Assembly: GCA_029959615.1 (NCBI GenBank)
Contig: JASCOD010000001.1
Span: forward strand, 1,426,001-1,490,000
Direction of reading: 5' to 3'
Length of the DNA: 64,000 bases
Source of the DNA: Flavobacteriaceae bacterium PS02338
GTDB taxonomy: Bacteria > Bacteroidota > Bacteroidia > Sphingobacteriales > Sphingobacteriaceae
The notes under the pieces are model-generated. The model did no database searches and was not told the DNA's origin. It saw only the letters and a list, made by a program, of their open reading frames with translations. A program made the translations under genes and the position numbers. Within the stretch, counting starts at the first letter, position 1; every line of letters starts with the position of its first letter. Below, piece by piece: positions 54,773 to 63,799 of this stretch.

Positions 54773-56461
54773 TTACCAGTATAATGTGTATAAGGCCACA
54801 ATCGCGCCAATAACTAACAATGCGCCAACGGCAAATTTAGCATCGGTTCTGAACATCTTTGTATCTACCTCAAGACCATTTGATGCAATACCTTTTTTGT
54901 GGTCGATAATGCTGATGATATACATTCCAATGACAGCGAAGATGAATACAAAGCCCATTCTATCTAAGAAAGGTATTTCGTAAATCAAACTGCCGTCTTT
55001 TTGTAAGACTTGTTTAGAAAATCCCATTGGACTTAAGAACGCTAGGTCGGCAAATTTTGGTAGTACTTTAAAGAATACGGATAAAGCAAAACCACCAATG
55101 GTAGCAAATAAAGCGGCATTACTCGTTGTTTTCTTCCAGAAAAAACCAAGGATAAACATGGCAAATATACCTGGTGAAACGAAACCTGTATATTCTTGAA
55201 TAAATTCGAAACCGCCTTTTTTATCTATACCTAAAAATGGTGCAATAAGCACTGCTAATAACATAGAAATGATAATGGCAGCCCTGCCTATCCAAACTTG
55301 TTTCTTTTCATCAGCTTCTGGATTGATTTTCTTTTTGTAAATATCTAAAGTGAAAATAGTAGCGATACTATTTGCTTTTCCTGCTAATGATGCTACCACC
55401 GCTGCTGTAAGTGCTGCAAATGACAAGCCTTTTAAGCCAGATGGTAGTAAGTTTAGTAAAACTGGATAGGCTTTATCTTGAACCAATTCTCCATTCACCA
55501 TCATCTCTTGTTGGAAATAGCCATTTTTGAATAACACATAAGCAGCAATACCTGGTAATACTACAATAACCGGCATCAATAGCTTAAGAAATGCTGCAAA
55601 TAATATTCCTCTGCGGGCAGTTTTTAAATCGGCACCTAAGGCTCTTTGGGTAATATATTGATTACAGCCCCAATAGTTAAGGTTTACAATCCACATACCG
55701 CCTATCAATACCGTTAATCCTGGTAAGCTAATGTAATGGGCATTGTCAGGTTTGAGTATCATGTGGAAATGATCGTCTGCATGTTTGGTGATATAGTTAA
55801 AACCTTGAATAGCACCCTCAGCACCGAAATGTTTAGCTACTAAGTCTAATGCTAAATATGTCGTCGCTAATCCACCTAAAATTAAAAAGAACACTTGTAT
55901 TACATCGGTATAGCCGATTACTTTCATTCCTCCTAAAGTGATGATTACTGCGAAAACTGCCAAGAAAATCATACATGCAGTTAAACTAATTCCAGATATA
56001 CTGCTGATGGCCAATGCGCCCAGAAATAGGATGGAAGTGAGGTTTACCACCACATAGAGCATCAGCCAGAACACGGCCATGATCATGGCTACGGTGCCGT
56101 TGTAACGCTGGTGCAGGAATTGAGGCATGGTATAGATCTTGTTCTTCAGATATACCGGAATGAAGAATACGGCTACCACGATCAGCGTCGCCGCTGCCAT
56201 CCACTCATAGGTGGCAATGGCAAGTCCCATAGTGAAACCGTTGCCGCTCATGCCTATGAACTGTTCTGCGGAGATATTGGAGGCGATCAGTGATGCCCCG
56301 ATTGCCCACCAGGTAAGGGAACCCTCTGCCAGGAAATAGTCTTTGGAATCTGATACCTTGGATTTTTTCTTGTAATAGATGTAGAAGCCATAGGCTGCAA
56401 CAATTACAAAGTATATAAAGAACACGATATAGTCCTTTATATCTAGTACATTATTGTTCAT
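54773..56461 (-). CDS. Sodium/sugar symporter (SSS family, probable xylose transporter)
   Basis: A 562-residue integral membrane protein of the SGLT-like sodium:solute symporter family with about 14 helices. Family segments are LAEGSLTWWAIGASLIASNISAEQFIGMSG (sodium-binding first helices), TMPQFLHQRYNG, LPGLTVLIGGMWIVNLNYWGCNQYITQRALGA and FAALTAAVVASLAGKANSIATIFTLDIYKK. It follows xylA and xylB on the same strand, so xylose is the likely substrate. Residues about 39-154 are encoded by a stretch of about 52% GC that contrasts with about 37% on both sides; see the mosaic feature. A strong hairpin between it and xylA may lower its expression. Confidence 0.92.
   Translation of the reverse strand: MNNNVLDIKDYIVFFIYFVIVAAYGFYIYYKKKSKVSDSKDYFLAEGSLTWWAIGASLIASNISAEQFIGMSGNGFTMGLAIATYEWMAAATLIVVAVFFIPVYLKNKIYTMPQFLHQRYNGTVAMIMAVFWLMLYVVVNLTSILFLGALAISSISGISLTACMIFLAVFAVIITLGGMKVIGYTDVIQVFFLILGGLATTYLALDLVAKHFGAEGAIQGFNYITKHADDHFHMILKPDNAHYISLPGLTVLIGGMWIVNLNYWGCNQYITQRALGADLKTARRGILFAAFLKLLMPVIVVLPGIAAYVLFKNGYFQQEMMVNGELVQDKAYPVLLNLLPSGLKGLSFAALTAAVVASLAGKANSIATIFTLDIYKKKINPEADEKKQVWIGRAAIIISMLLAVLIAPFLGIDKKGGFEFIQEYTGFVSPGIFAMFILGFFWKKTTSNAALFATIGGFALSVFFKVLPKFADLAFLSPMGFSKQVLQKDGSLIYEIPFLDRMGFVFIFAVIGMYIISIIDHKKGIASNGLEVDTKMFRTDAKFAVGALLVIGAIVALYTLYW
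56000..56345 (-). other. GC-rich mosaic patch inside the symporter gene
   Basis: Hand counts give 157 G+C of 300 bases in 56041-56340 (52%), against 89 of 240 (37%) in 55741-55980 and 22 of 60 in 56341-56400. Codon use changes with it, to CTG and third-position G/C, while the protein stays in family. The edges are sharp. This suggests replacement of an internal segment by recombination with a higher-GC homologue. Confidence 0.75.
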
Positions 56462-56545
56462 TTAGTTCTGGTTTATTTATGGTTAGGTGTTTGTTAACAA
56501 TCAAATGTATTATTCGTAAGTTATAAAAACAATAGCATAGGTGTT

Positions 56546-56580
56546 AAAAGTACACTTAGCTTTTAGCTAAGTGTACCTAG
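56546..56580 (-). terminator. Hairpin between xylA and the symporter gene
   Basis: A perfect 12-bp stem (56550-56561 with 56565-56576; arm GTACACTTAGCT) has a 3-nt loop and is followed on the minus strand by TTTT. Lying between two genes of the same apparent operon, it may act as an internal terminator or a stability hairpin that sets relative expression. Confidence 0.75.
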
Positions 56581-56584
56581 GAAA

Positions 56585-57916
56585 TTAAATATATCTATTG
56601 ATTACATTCTCTAAATATTCTTGTCTGCCGCTTAGTGTAGCAGGTTCGCCATTTTCAGCAGCATAGTTCCTAAGGTCTTCTAAGCTTAAAAGTCCCTTTT
56701 CAAATTCGGCACCTTTTCCACTATCGAAAGAAGCATAACGATCTGTTCTAATTTTTTTGTAATCAGATTTTTGAAGGATATTGTCCGCGGTAATTAAAGC
56801 CCTGGCAAAAATGTCCATTCCACCAATGTGCGCATAGAACAAATCTTGTTGATCAGTGGAGTTTCTTCGGATTTTAGCATCGAAATTAACGCCGCCGCCT
56901 TGTAAGCCACCACCTTCTAAGATAATTAACATTGCTTCGGTAAGTTCGTTGATATCGTTAGGAAATTGATCGGTATCCCATCCATTTTGGTAATCACCAC
57001 GGTTGGCATCGATAGAACCCAACAGACCATTGTCAACTGCTACCTGAAGTTCATGTTGGAAAGTATGTCCGGCTAAAGTGGCGTGGTTTACCTCTAGGTT
57101 TAATTTGAAATCCTCTAATAAGTCATACTGTTGTAAGAAGGATTTTACTGTTGCCGCATCATAATCGTATTGGTGTTTTGATGGTTCGCAAGGTTTTGGC
57201 TCAATGAAGAAAGTGCCTTTGAAGCCGTTTTTACGAGCGTAGTCTTTTGCGGTATGCAAGAATTTAGCTAAGTGTTCTTGCTCACGTTTCATGTTTGTGT
57301 TTAACAAGCTCATGTAACCTTCTCTTCCTCCCCAAAATACATAGTTTTCACCACCTAAAGCAATGGTTGCATCTAACGCAGCTTTGACTTGTGCACCTCC
57401 ATGCGCTAGCACATGAAAATCAGGATTGGTTGAAGCACCATTCATATAGCGTTGGTGACTGAATAAATTAGCCGTTCCCCAAAGTAGTTTCACGCCGCTT
57501 TCTGCTTGTTTTTCTTTGGCATAATCAACTATGGCCTGTAAACGACGTTCATTTTCAGCTACGTTATCCATATAATCAACTAAATCTACATCGTGGAAAC
57601 AATAGTAAGGCAATTGCATTTTGGTAATGAACTCGAAAGCCGCATCCATTTTGTCTTTTGCACGTTCTACGGCATCGGTTTTTGTATCCCACGGGAAAAT
57701 ATGAGTTGGGCCACCAAATGGATCGGCACCGTTTCCGTTGAATGAATGCCAATAAGCACAAGCAAATTTGAAGTGTTCGTTCATGGTTTTACCTGCAACT
57801 ACTTTATTTGCATCGTACCATCTAAAAGCAAGTGGATTGTCGCTTTCTAGCCCTTCATATTTAATTTGGCTGATGCCACTAAAAAATTCTTTTTCTCCTT
57901 TAACTACTTTTGTCAT
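56585..57916 (-). CDS. xylA: Xylose isomerase
   Basis: A 443-residue enzyme that converts D-xylose to D-xylulose in the cytoplasm. The active-site segments are FHDVD (catalytic His108, Asp111) and [17 protein letters not shown] (metal ligand Glu239, Lys241); [17 protein letters not shown] and [11 protein letters not shown] supply the further metal ligands. The length fits the class II type found in Bacteroidota. It lies between xylB (107 bp upstream) and the symporter gene (123 bp downstream). Confidence 0.97.
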   Translation of the reverse strand: MTKVVKGEKEFFSGISQIKYEGLESDNPLAFRWYDANKVVAGKTMNEHFKFACAYWHSFNGNGADPFGGPTHIFPWDTKTDAVERAKDKMDAAFEFITKMQLPYYCFHDVDLVDYMDNVAENERRLQAIVDYAKEKQAESGVKLLWGTANLFSHQRYMNGASTNPDFHVLAHGGAQVKAALDATIALGGENYVFWGGREGYMSLLNTNMKREQEHLAKFLHTAKDYARKNGFKGTFFIEPKPCEPSKHQYDYDAATVKSFLQQYDLLEDFKLNLEVNHATLAGHTFQHELQVAVDNGLLGSIDANRGDYQNGWDTDQFPNDINELTEAMLIILEGGGLQGGGVNFDAKIRRNSTDQQDLFYAHIGGMDIFARALITADNILQKSDYKKIRTDRYASFDSGKGAEFEKGLLSLEDLRNYAAENGEPATLSGRQEYLENVINRYI

Positions 57917-58023
57917 TGTTTCTTTTTTTTGATTTGGTTGATGGTTTATAGACGATGGATCATGTTTGATAGCTCATAGACTTATTTCAAGGTTCAAAGC
58001 CCTCAACTATGATCTATTGACCA

Positions 58024-59505
58024 TCAACGTTTCAGTTCTTTAATTAATATTTCTTTCCAATCCTGATAAATTGGCTCGTATGCTGTTGTATTTTTAGGTT
58101 CAATATATTTTAATACCTGATGGTTGGTAAACGCTTCGCTAGCATCTTTGAAAATTCCTGCGCCAACACCAGCTCCCAATGCAGCACCAACGCTACCATC
58201 ATTATCATATAGTTCTACTGGCACATTGGTAACATCAACAAATGTTTGCGCAAATAAATCACTTAAAAATAGATTTGCTTTGCCCGCCCTAATTACTTTT
58301 GGTTGCATATCATTCTCACGCATAATATCTAATCCGTATCTAAAAGCAAATGCGATACTTTCTTGAACTGCTCTGAAAATGTGAGATTGTTCATGTGTGT
58401 TGAGGTCAATGCCTACAAATTGTGCTCCTGTATATTTATTGTTTAACATTCTTTCTGCACCGTTGCCAAAAGGTAAAGCCCTTAACGATTTGCTTCCAAT
58501 TGGAGCTTGTGCTGCGATATGATTTAATTCATTGTAGCTTAAATACGGAGCGAAGGTGTGTTTTGCCCAACGATACATACTGCCAGTGCCATTAATACAA
58601 AGCAATACGCCGGTTCTAAGGTTTTCTGGGTTATAATTGACATGAGCAAAAGTGTTTACTCTTGATTGCTTGTCGTAAGTGAGTTGGTCGCTTACACCAT
58701 AAATTACACCGGAGGTGCCTGCTGTTGCGGCAACTTCTCCAGGTTGGAGTACATTTAGGGATAAAGCATTATTGGGCTGGTCACCAGCTTTATAAGTCAC
58801 AGGAATACCAGCAGTTAAGCCCAATAGACTAGCGATGCCTTCTCTTACCTGCCCGTGGGATGAAAATAAAGGCCTGATTTCTGGAATTACATTTTTATCC
58901 AAATCATAGTAGTTCATTACATCTTCTGAGATTTGATTCTTTTGAAAATCCCAGAATACACCTTCCGATAGTGCAGAGATGCTAGTGGTAATTTCTCCGG
59001 TAAGTTTCATCGCAATGAAATCCCCTGGAAGCATTATCTTATCTATGCTATTATAGATTTCAGGTTCATTTTCTTTTACCCAAGCTAACTTAGAAGCTGT
59101 GAAGTTTCCGGGCGAATTAAGAAAAGTGGATAACGATTTTTCATGACCTATGCTGTCAAAAGCCTTATTTCCTAAATCTACAGCTCTACTGTCGCACCAT
59201 ATAATCGAGTCTCTTAGTACTTCTTGATTTTTATCAACTACCACCAAACCGTGCATTTGGTATCCAATGCCAATTGCTTTAATTTCCTTAGGATTGAAAA
59301 CCTGCAATGCATTTAATTTTAAGATTGCCTGCTGTGTATTGTGCCACCAATCCATAGGCGATTGTTCTGCCCAGCCCGTCTGTAGAGATTTGATCGGTGT
59401 CTCTTCCTCGGGATATTGAACTGTCGCAACGCTTTTCTGGGTGGCTGCTTCTACAACTGCCACCTTTATAGAAGAAGTGCCTATGTCAATACCTAATAAA
59501 TACAT
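58024..59505 (-). CDS. xylB: Xylulokinase
   Basis: A 493-residue FGGY-family carbohydrate kinase. The phosphate-binding start is LLGIDIGTSSIKVAVVE; the substrate loop is GIGYQMHGLVVVD; the catalytic base is Asp242 in YKAGDQPNNAL; the second nucleotide motif is GTSGVIYGVS. It phosphorylates D-xylulose for the pentose phosphate pathway. It is first in the operon and directly downstream of an operator-like palindrome. Confidence 0.95.
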   Translation of the reverse strand: MYLLGIDIGTSSIKVAVVEAATQKSVATVQYPEEETPIKSLQTGWAEQSPMDWWHNTQQAILKLNALQVFNPKEIKAIGIGYQMHGLVVVDKNQEVLRDSIIWCDSRAVDLGNKAFDSIGHEKSLSTFLNSPGNFTASKLAWVKENEPEIYNSIDKIMLPGDFIAMKLTGEITTSISALSEGVFWDFQKNQISEDVMNYYDLDKNVIPEIRPLFSSHGQVREGIASLLGLTAGIPVTYKAGDQPNNALSLNVLQPGEVAATAGTSGVIYGVSDQLTYDKQSRVNTFAHVNYNPENLRTGVLLCINGTGSMYRWAKHTFAPYLSYNELNHIAAQAPIGSKSLRALPFGNGAERMLNNKYTGAQFVGIDLNTHEQSHIFRAVQESIAFAFRYGLDIMRENDMQPKVIRAGKANLFLSDLFAQTFVDVTNVPVELYDNDGSVGAALGAGVGAGIFKDASEAFTNHQVLKYIEPKNTTAYEPIYQDWKEILIKELKR

Positions 59506-59528
59506 GTTGGTTTATAAATTATATTGGT

Positions 59529-59550
59529 TTTATGCAAACGGTTGCATAAA
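59529..59550. promoter_or_regulatory. LacI/GalR-type operator-like palindrome upstream of xylB
   Basis: A 22-bp palindrome with 10 of 11 pairs matching around a central CG, core TATGCAAACGGTTGCATA (59531-59548). The CG centre with CAA/TTG arms is typical of LacI/GalR-family operators. It lies 24 bp upstream of the xylB ATG on the minus strand, where a repressor would block transcription. Confidence 0.65.
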
Positions 59551-59709
59551 GATAGATTTTAAATTAATAATGTCAAATTATTTATAAAAAAGTTTTGAAG
59601 ATGGAAGGAACCAAACAGATGCTTTTACGAAATTCTTACTTACTCAGAATACCGGGAGGTAGCCATGATGGTGAGATTAGTTGCGTTTTATTTGAGTAAT
59701 GATTAAGGA

Positions 59710-59746
59710 AATTTTTGCTAGTTTGATAAAATGTCTAGCAAAAATT
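59710..59746 (-). terminator. Perfect 12-bp inverted repeat, possible terminator of the DUF2130 gene
   Basis: AATTTTTGCTAG (59710-59721) and CTAGCAAAAATT (59735-59746) are exact reverse complements with a 13-nt loop. The stem is AT-rich. It lies 66 bp past the minus-strand stop of the DUF2130 gene. It could also be a regulator site. Confidence 0.5.
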
Positions 59747-59792
59747 AAAATCATTTATAATGCAACAATTCAGAAAGTTGTATAGTGCAATG

Positions 59793-59802
59793 CAACCGAT
59801 TG
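59793..59802. promoter_or_regulatory. Second CG-centred operator-like half-palindrome
   Basis: CAACCGATTG matches the CAAnCGnTTG core of the site at 59529-59550. The flanking arms do not continue the palindrome. Its role is uncertain; it may be a weaker auxiliary site for a looping repressor. Confidence 0.3.
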
Positions 59803-59811
59803 TTTTTGTTG

Positions 59812-61095
59812 TTATTCTAACAGAAGATCTTCATCGTCGTCAGTTAAGCTGAGCTGTATGCTATCGCTTCCTGCAATACCTTCAATAGATCCTCTAACAT
59901 GAGCAGCATTTAATAATACTTTATCGAGCTGCTTTTCTCTAGCTTTCCACATTTTTTCCATTGCATCTCTTTCCCTCTGGATAGACAATTTCATGCTCAT
60001 AAACCCTTCCCTGATGGCTTTCCATTGCTCCGAAAACTCATTGCTAGTTAGGTAATCGTACAACATATGCATTTTATCACCTTTATTATCTTGAGATTTT
60101 GCCGCATTAAATAGACGTAAAATGCCATCACGTAAAACTGCGGATAAAGCTTGCACTTCATTAAAAGTACATATCCAAACGCCATCTCTTAGGCCGAAGC
60201 AATTCATATCCTTAGGCATGTTTTGAGTAACTAGTACGGCAATCTCTGCTCCTTGGCTTCGCATATCAGTTTTCAATTTTTCTACCCATTCATTAGAAAA
60301 TGCCACAGTACGCTTACTTTCATAAATGATATGGCCACATTCCTGACCAAAATTATTTCTTACCGTTTGGATACAGTCGGCACCACGAACGCCTTTGCCA
60401 ACTTCTTGTACCAAATCGAAAGGGAAAGAGCTACGCAAAAGTTCTTCTAAAGCCAATTCCTGGATTTCTCCTTGTAACTGCATCGAACCCTGTTCAGCTT
60501 TACGCTTCATCTCTTCAGCTAGCTTTTTTTGGTCTTCAAGTTGTTTCTCCTTTTCAGCCAATTTCATCTTAAACTCGTGTTCTGCATTTTGTAAACGCTG
60601 GCTTTCGATAGCACGAATGTCAACAGCCATTTTTTCACGCTCTTCTGCCATTTTCTTTTGGATATTGAGCTCCATTTCTTCTTCCTTTCTCTTCATCTCG
60701 TTGGCCAATTGCAGGTATTCCAATTCTTTCTGACGAGCAGTTTTCAGCTTTTCCTCGTTCTCTTTATTGGCATCATCTAGCATTTTCAGCTTGTTTTCAA
60801 AATCAGCACTGATAGATTTACGTAAGTTTTCGCTTACCGATGCCTGCAAGGTTTCCTTTTCTTTAGTTAGGCGTTGTTCAAAAGCGAGTTCCTGCTGTCT
60901 TTTTTGTGTTTCAAAAAGCTCTTCCTGTTGCTTCTTTTGTAATTCTAGCGTTTGAGCCTTTTTATCAAATTCTTCCTGTTGTTTCTTCTTGAACGAAGCC
61001 ATCTGCTCACGCAGTTCTTTCTTATATTCTTCAGCCATCACTTCTTCGATGGGAAAAGCATGGTTACAATTAGGACATTTGATTTCTGTGGACAT
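59812..61095 (-). CDS. DUF2130 family coiled-coil protein with a nuclease-like core
   Basis: About 427 residues from the ATG at 61095; an upstream in-frame start at 61125 would add ten unlikely residues. The N-terminus has a half zinc-ribbon (KCPNCNHAF). Residues about 30-220 are a long Glu/Lys/Gln coiled coil. The C-terminal half holds GADCIQTVRNNFG and IIYESKRTVAFS (about 240-275), an Asp then Glu-x-Lys order like PD-(D/E)xK nucleases, then AEIAVLVTQNM. The family has no established function; a DNA-related nuclease role is inferred. It is a single gene on this strand. Confidence 0.85.
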   Translation of the reverse strand: MSTEIKCPNCNHAFPIEEVMAEEYKKELREQMASFKKKQQEEFDKKAQTLELQKKQQEELFETQKRQQELAFEQRLTKEKETLQASVSENLRKSISADFENKLKMLDDANKENEEKLKTARQKELEYLQLANEMKRKEEEMELNIQKKMAEEREKMAVDIRAIESQRLQNAEHEFKMKLAEKEKQLEDQKKLAEEMKRKAEQGSMQLQGEIQELALEELLRSSFPFDLVQEVGKGVRGADCIQTVRNNFGQECGHIIYESKRTVAFSNEWVEKLKTDMRSQGAEIAVLVTQNMPKDMNCFGLRDGVWICTFNEVQALSAVLRDGILRLFNAAKSQDNKGDKMHMLYDYLTSNEFSEQWKAIREGFMSMKLSIQRERDAMEKMWKAREKQLDKVLLNAAHVRGSIEGIAGSDSIQLSLTDDDEDLLLE

Positions 61096-61264
61096 ATGAT
61101 ATGATTTTTTAAAAAAGAATATCAAAATTAAGCATTGTTAGTCACAGATACACAGATAATATTATATAAAGAGGGAGAAGACTAAGGAAATTTTTCAGAT
61201 TACATATTATCGATATCTGTGCTTCTGTGGCAATTTATGTACTTTTGTAGACCAACCAAAACAA

Positions 61265-62467
61265 ATGTTCACTAGTATTTTAAATGCCTATAAAACCTCG
61301 TTTTCTGGTCTTAGCCGACAAACGTGGATGCTCAGTATTGTAATTTTAATTAACCGTTGTGGCTTTATGGCAGTGCCGTTTATGGGACTTTACGTTACGC
61401 AGGCATTGCACAGACAAGAATCTGATGCAGGAATTATCATCTCACTTTTTGGCGTAGGGTCTATTTTAGGAGCCGCCGCAGGAGGTAAGCTCACAGATGT
61501 TTTCGGTTACAGACCAGTACAAATCTTGGCTTCGTTAATTGGCGGGCTTTTCTTTCTGTTGTTCGCCATAGTAGAAGATTTTACTTGGCTCTGTGTTTTG
61601 GCGGTGGTTATCAGCTTCTTTTCTGAAGCATTTAGACCAGCCAATTATACAGCTATTGCTTCTTATGCAGCCGAAGGAACAGAAACTCGTTCGTATTCTC
61701 TCAATCGTTTGGCAAATAATATTGGTTGGGCTTTTGGAATAAGTATGGGTGGTATCATCGCATCCTATAATTACAAACTCTTGTTTATTGTAGACGGAGG
61801 AGTGAGCGTTTTGGTAGCCATTGTGATTTTCTTTTCGCTGCCGGCGAAGAAATTGCAAAGAAAAACGGCACAAGAGAAGAAAGATATGAATGTGCGTAAA
61901 CCTTGGAACGATGTTCCATATATTAAATTTCTGATTCTATGCGCCATGTTTACCACTTGTGCATTTTTGATGTTTAGGGTAGTTCCAGTTTTTTATAAAG
62001 AAGTTTGGCATTTAGATGAAGCTTTAATAGGCATTATTTTGGGGATTAATGGAGTAGTGATTGCATTGGTAGAAATGGTAATGATCACTAAGATTGAAAA
62101 TAAAAGATCTCCTATATTCTACATTGTACTTGGAGTAATTATCGTATGCTTCTCATTTGCGGTGCTAATGTTGCCGAGATTCTATCCTATCGTTTTAGCG
62201 GTAATTAGTATTTTGCTATTTACTTTTGGAGAGATGTTTTCGCTGCCTTTCTTCAACACCTTTGTGGTGAAACGGAGTAACGAATATAACAGGGGTATTT
62301 ACGCTGCAGGTTATACTTTAAGCTGGTCGGTGGCGCAAGTAGTAGGGCCAACCAGTGGATTTTACATAGCAGAGAAATTTGGGTACAATGTACTATGGAT
62401 TTCCATAACGATGTTACTGTTATTATGTGCTTATTTTTTTAGCAGATTGAGGCTGATTAATGATTGA
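61265..62467 (+). CDS. Major facilitator superfamily transporter
   Basis: A 400-residue integral membrane protein with about 12 helices. The MFS loop-2/3 signature is GKLTDVFGYRPVQI (residues about 75-88); helix 5 has NNIGWAFGISMGG. Both halves show the expected six-helix pattern, separated by a charged loop (KKLQRKTAQEKKDMNVRKP). It resembles drug-resistance-type MFS permeases. The substrate is unknown. It is transcribed alone, away from the DUF2130 gene. Confidence 0.9.
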   Translation: MFTSILNAYKTSFSGLSRQTWMLSIVILINRCGFMAVPFMGLYVTQALHRQESDAGIIISLFGVGSILGAAAGGKLTDVFGYRPVQILASLIGGLFFLLFAIVEDFTWLCVLAVVISFFSEAFRPANYTAIASYAAEGTETRSYSLNRLANNIGWAFGISMGGIIASYNYKLLFIVDGGVSVLVAIVIFFSLPAKKLQRKTAQEKKDMNVRKPWNDVPYIKFLILCAMFTTCAFLMFRVVPVFYKEVWHLDEALIGIILGINGVVIALVEMVMITKIENKRSPIFYIVLGVIIVCFSFAVLMLPRFYPIVLAVISILLFTFGEMFSLPFFNTFVVKRSNEYNRGIYAAGYTLSWSVAQVVGPTSGFYIAEKFGYNVLWISITMLLLLCAYFFSRLRLIND

Positions 62468-62571
62468 GAAGAAAAATAAAAAAATTAAAACCTTTTAGGG
62501 AAAGCTTTGTTTTACCACAGATATCATAAAACTTTTTACCAAAGTATAAACTATTTAAATTAATCACGCAC

Positions 62572-62946
62572 ATGAAAAAGCGCATTCACGTTCTAGAAGA
62601 TGACAAAGACATTGCTTTCATAATCGAATTTTTATTGAAAGATGAAGGTTATGAAATCCAAGTTTCATCTACCTTTAAAGAATTAAGAGAAAAGTTAAAC
62701 GATTCGATCCCAGATTTATTCATTTTAGATGTAATGTTGCCAGATGGAAACGGTTTGGATATTTGTAAAGATTTGAAGAACGATGCATTTACGAAACACA
62801 TTCCAGTAATCGTAATGTCGGCAAATGTTCGCAATGCAGAACTTAGTGAAGCATCAAGTCCGGATGATTATATCAGCAAGCCTTTTGACTTAGATTATAT
62901 CGAAAATAGAATTAAAAGACTGATAGGCGAAAAAAAAGTAGCTTAG
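62572..62946 (+). CDS. Single-domain response regulator (CheY-like receiver)
   Basis: A 124-residue receiver domain with no output domain. The acidic pocket is LEDDKD (residues 9-13), the phospho-acceptor is Asp53 in LFILDVMLPDG, the switch residue is Ser83 in VIVMSANV and the invariant Lys is Lys103 in YISKPFD. It would relay phosphate from a histidine kinase to a partner or bind a target protein. No kinase gene lies next to it. A palindromic terminator follows. Confidence 0.92.
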   Translation: MKKRIHVLEDDKDIAFIIEFLLKDEGYEIQVSSTFKELREKLNDSIPDLFILDVMLPDGNGLDICKDLKNDAFTKHIPVIVMSANVRNAELSEASSPDDYISKPFDLDYIENRIKRLIGEKKVA

Positions 62947-62974
62947 TAAATTTTTAGTCAAACGAATATGAAGG

Positions 62975-63006
62975 CCCATTCTAATTAATTAGAATGGGTT
63001 TTTTTA
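62975..63006 (+). terminator. Intrinsic terminator after the response regulator gene
   Basis: A perfect palindrome at 62975-62998 (arms CCCATTCTAATT and AATTAGAATGGG) is followed by a run of eight T. Confidence 0.9.
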
Positions 63007-63090
63007 TTGCTTTTTACGTGATGTTGTTCGGCAGCGAAAAATTTCTGACAAATAAATGATAGGTAAAATTAAAACTGTTTATACTTTTGC

Positions 63091-63106
63091 TTAACAGTGT
63101 TAGATT
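63091..63106. promoter_or_regulatory. Probable TetR operator, copy 1 (upstream of tetR-like gene)
   Basis: TTAACAGTGTTAGATT contains the perfect inverted repeat TAACA-G-TGTTA (63092-63102). It lies 17 bp before the ATG of the TetR gene. The same 16 bases recur at 63744-63759. Confidence 0.75.
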
Positions 63107-63123
63107 TTTATAACGCTTTAAAG

Positions 63124-63723
63124 ATGGGAAGTAAAGAAAGAATTCAGCGACAAAAAGAAGATACCCGTAAGGGTATTTTGGATGCTGCTTTACAAATTGT
63201 GAAGCAGGAAGGCTGGGCTGCTTTAAGTATGCGTAAGATTGCCGATGTAATTGAATACACAGCTCCAATCATCTACGAATATTTCCCAAACAAAGAAGGT
63301 ATCCTTTTAGAATTGACCAGACAAGGCTATATCAATTTAGGTTTGAAGGTTAAAGAAGCTAGAGATAGTAAGACCGATCCGGAAGAACAACTTGAATCGA
63401 TGTGGCTTGCTTATTGGGATTTTGCTTTTGCAGAAAGCGAATTTTACCAATTGATGTATGGCGTACAGGTAAACTGCTGTGAAATGTATAAGAAGATGCC
63501 AGAAGCAGAGTACACTACTGACTTGTTTTATGATGCAATTGAAGTATTGCTCGTTAAGCAACCTGTATCGGAAGATGTTTCTTGCTTGAAGTATTATACA
63601 TTCTGGTCGCTAATTCACGGTTTAATTTCCCTGAATTTAGTTCAAAAAGGAGCTAATGACCAGATCAATCAGGAGATTTTAAGAAGCGCAATTAAAGCTA
63701 TTATTAAGACCATTAACGACTAA
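63124..63723 (+). CDS. TetR/AcrR family transcriptional regulator
   Basis: About 199 residues from the ATG at 63124; a GTG at 63097 lies inside the operator and is unlikely as a start. The N-terminal helix-turn-helix is ILDAALQIVKQEGWAALSMRKIADVIEYTAPIIYEYFPNKEGIL spread over residues about 17-60, the usual TetR layout. The ligand-binding domain is helical and family-specific. Its operator is repeated in front of the next gene, an RND adaptor, so it most probably represses itself and that pump until a ligand binds. Confidence 0.93.
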   Translation: MGSKERIQRQKEDTRKGILDAALQIVKQEGWAALSMRKIADVIEYTAPIIYEYFPNKEGILLELTRQGYINLGLKVKEARDSKTDPEEQLESMWLAYWDFAFAESEFYQLMYGVQVNCCEMYKKMPEAEYTTDLFYDAIEVLLVKQPVSEDVSCLKYYTFWSLIHGLISLNLVQKGANDQINQEILRSAIKAIIKTIND

Positions 63724-63743
63724 CATTTTTTTTGCCCTTTCAT

Positions 63744-63759
63744 TTAACAGTGTTAGATT
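63744..63759. promoter_or_regulatory. Probable TetR operator, copy 2 (upstream of RND adaptor gene)
   Basis: It has the same 16 bases as copy 1, TTAACAGTGTTAGATT, and ends 40 bp before the adaptor start at 63800. A third near-copy with one change (TAACGGTGTTA, 63832-63842) lies inside the adaptor's coding start. Confidence 0.75.
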
Positions 63760-63799
63760 AATTATTAACGTAAAATAAAACATTAAAAACCCCAATCAT

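Larger units (their letters stand above)
59506..59811. other. Regulatory gap upstream of xylB
   Basis: A 306-bp gap between xylB (-) and the 3' end of the DUF2130 gene (-). It holds two LacI-type operator-like sites, a perfect 12-bp inverted repeat, and presumably the xylB promoter. There is no regulator gene in the gap or next to it. Confidence 0.65.

Noticed and set aside
55986..56293. Overlapping antisense and off-frame open frames in the symporter gene
   Set aside because: They are a by-product of the GC-rich patch, which has few stop codons; the symporter frame fits the family throughout.
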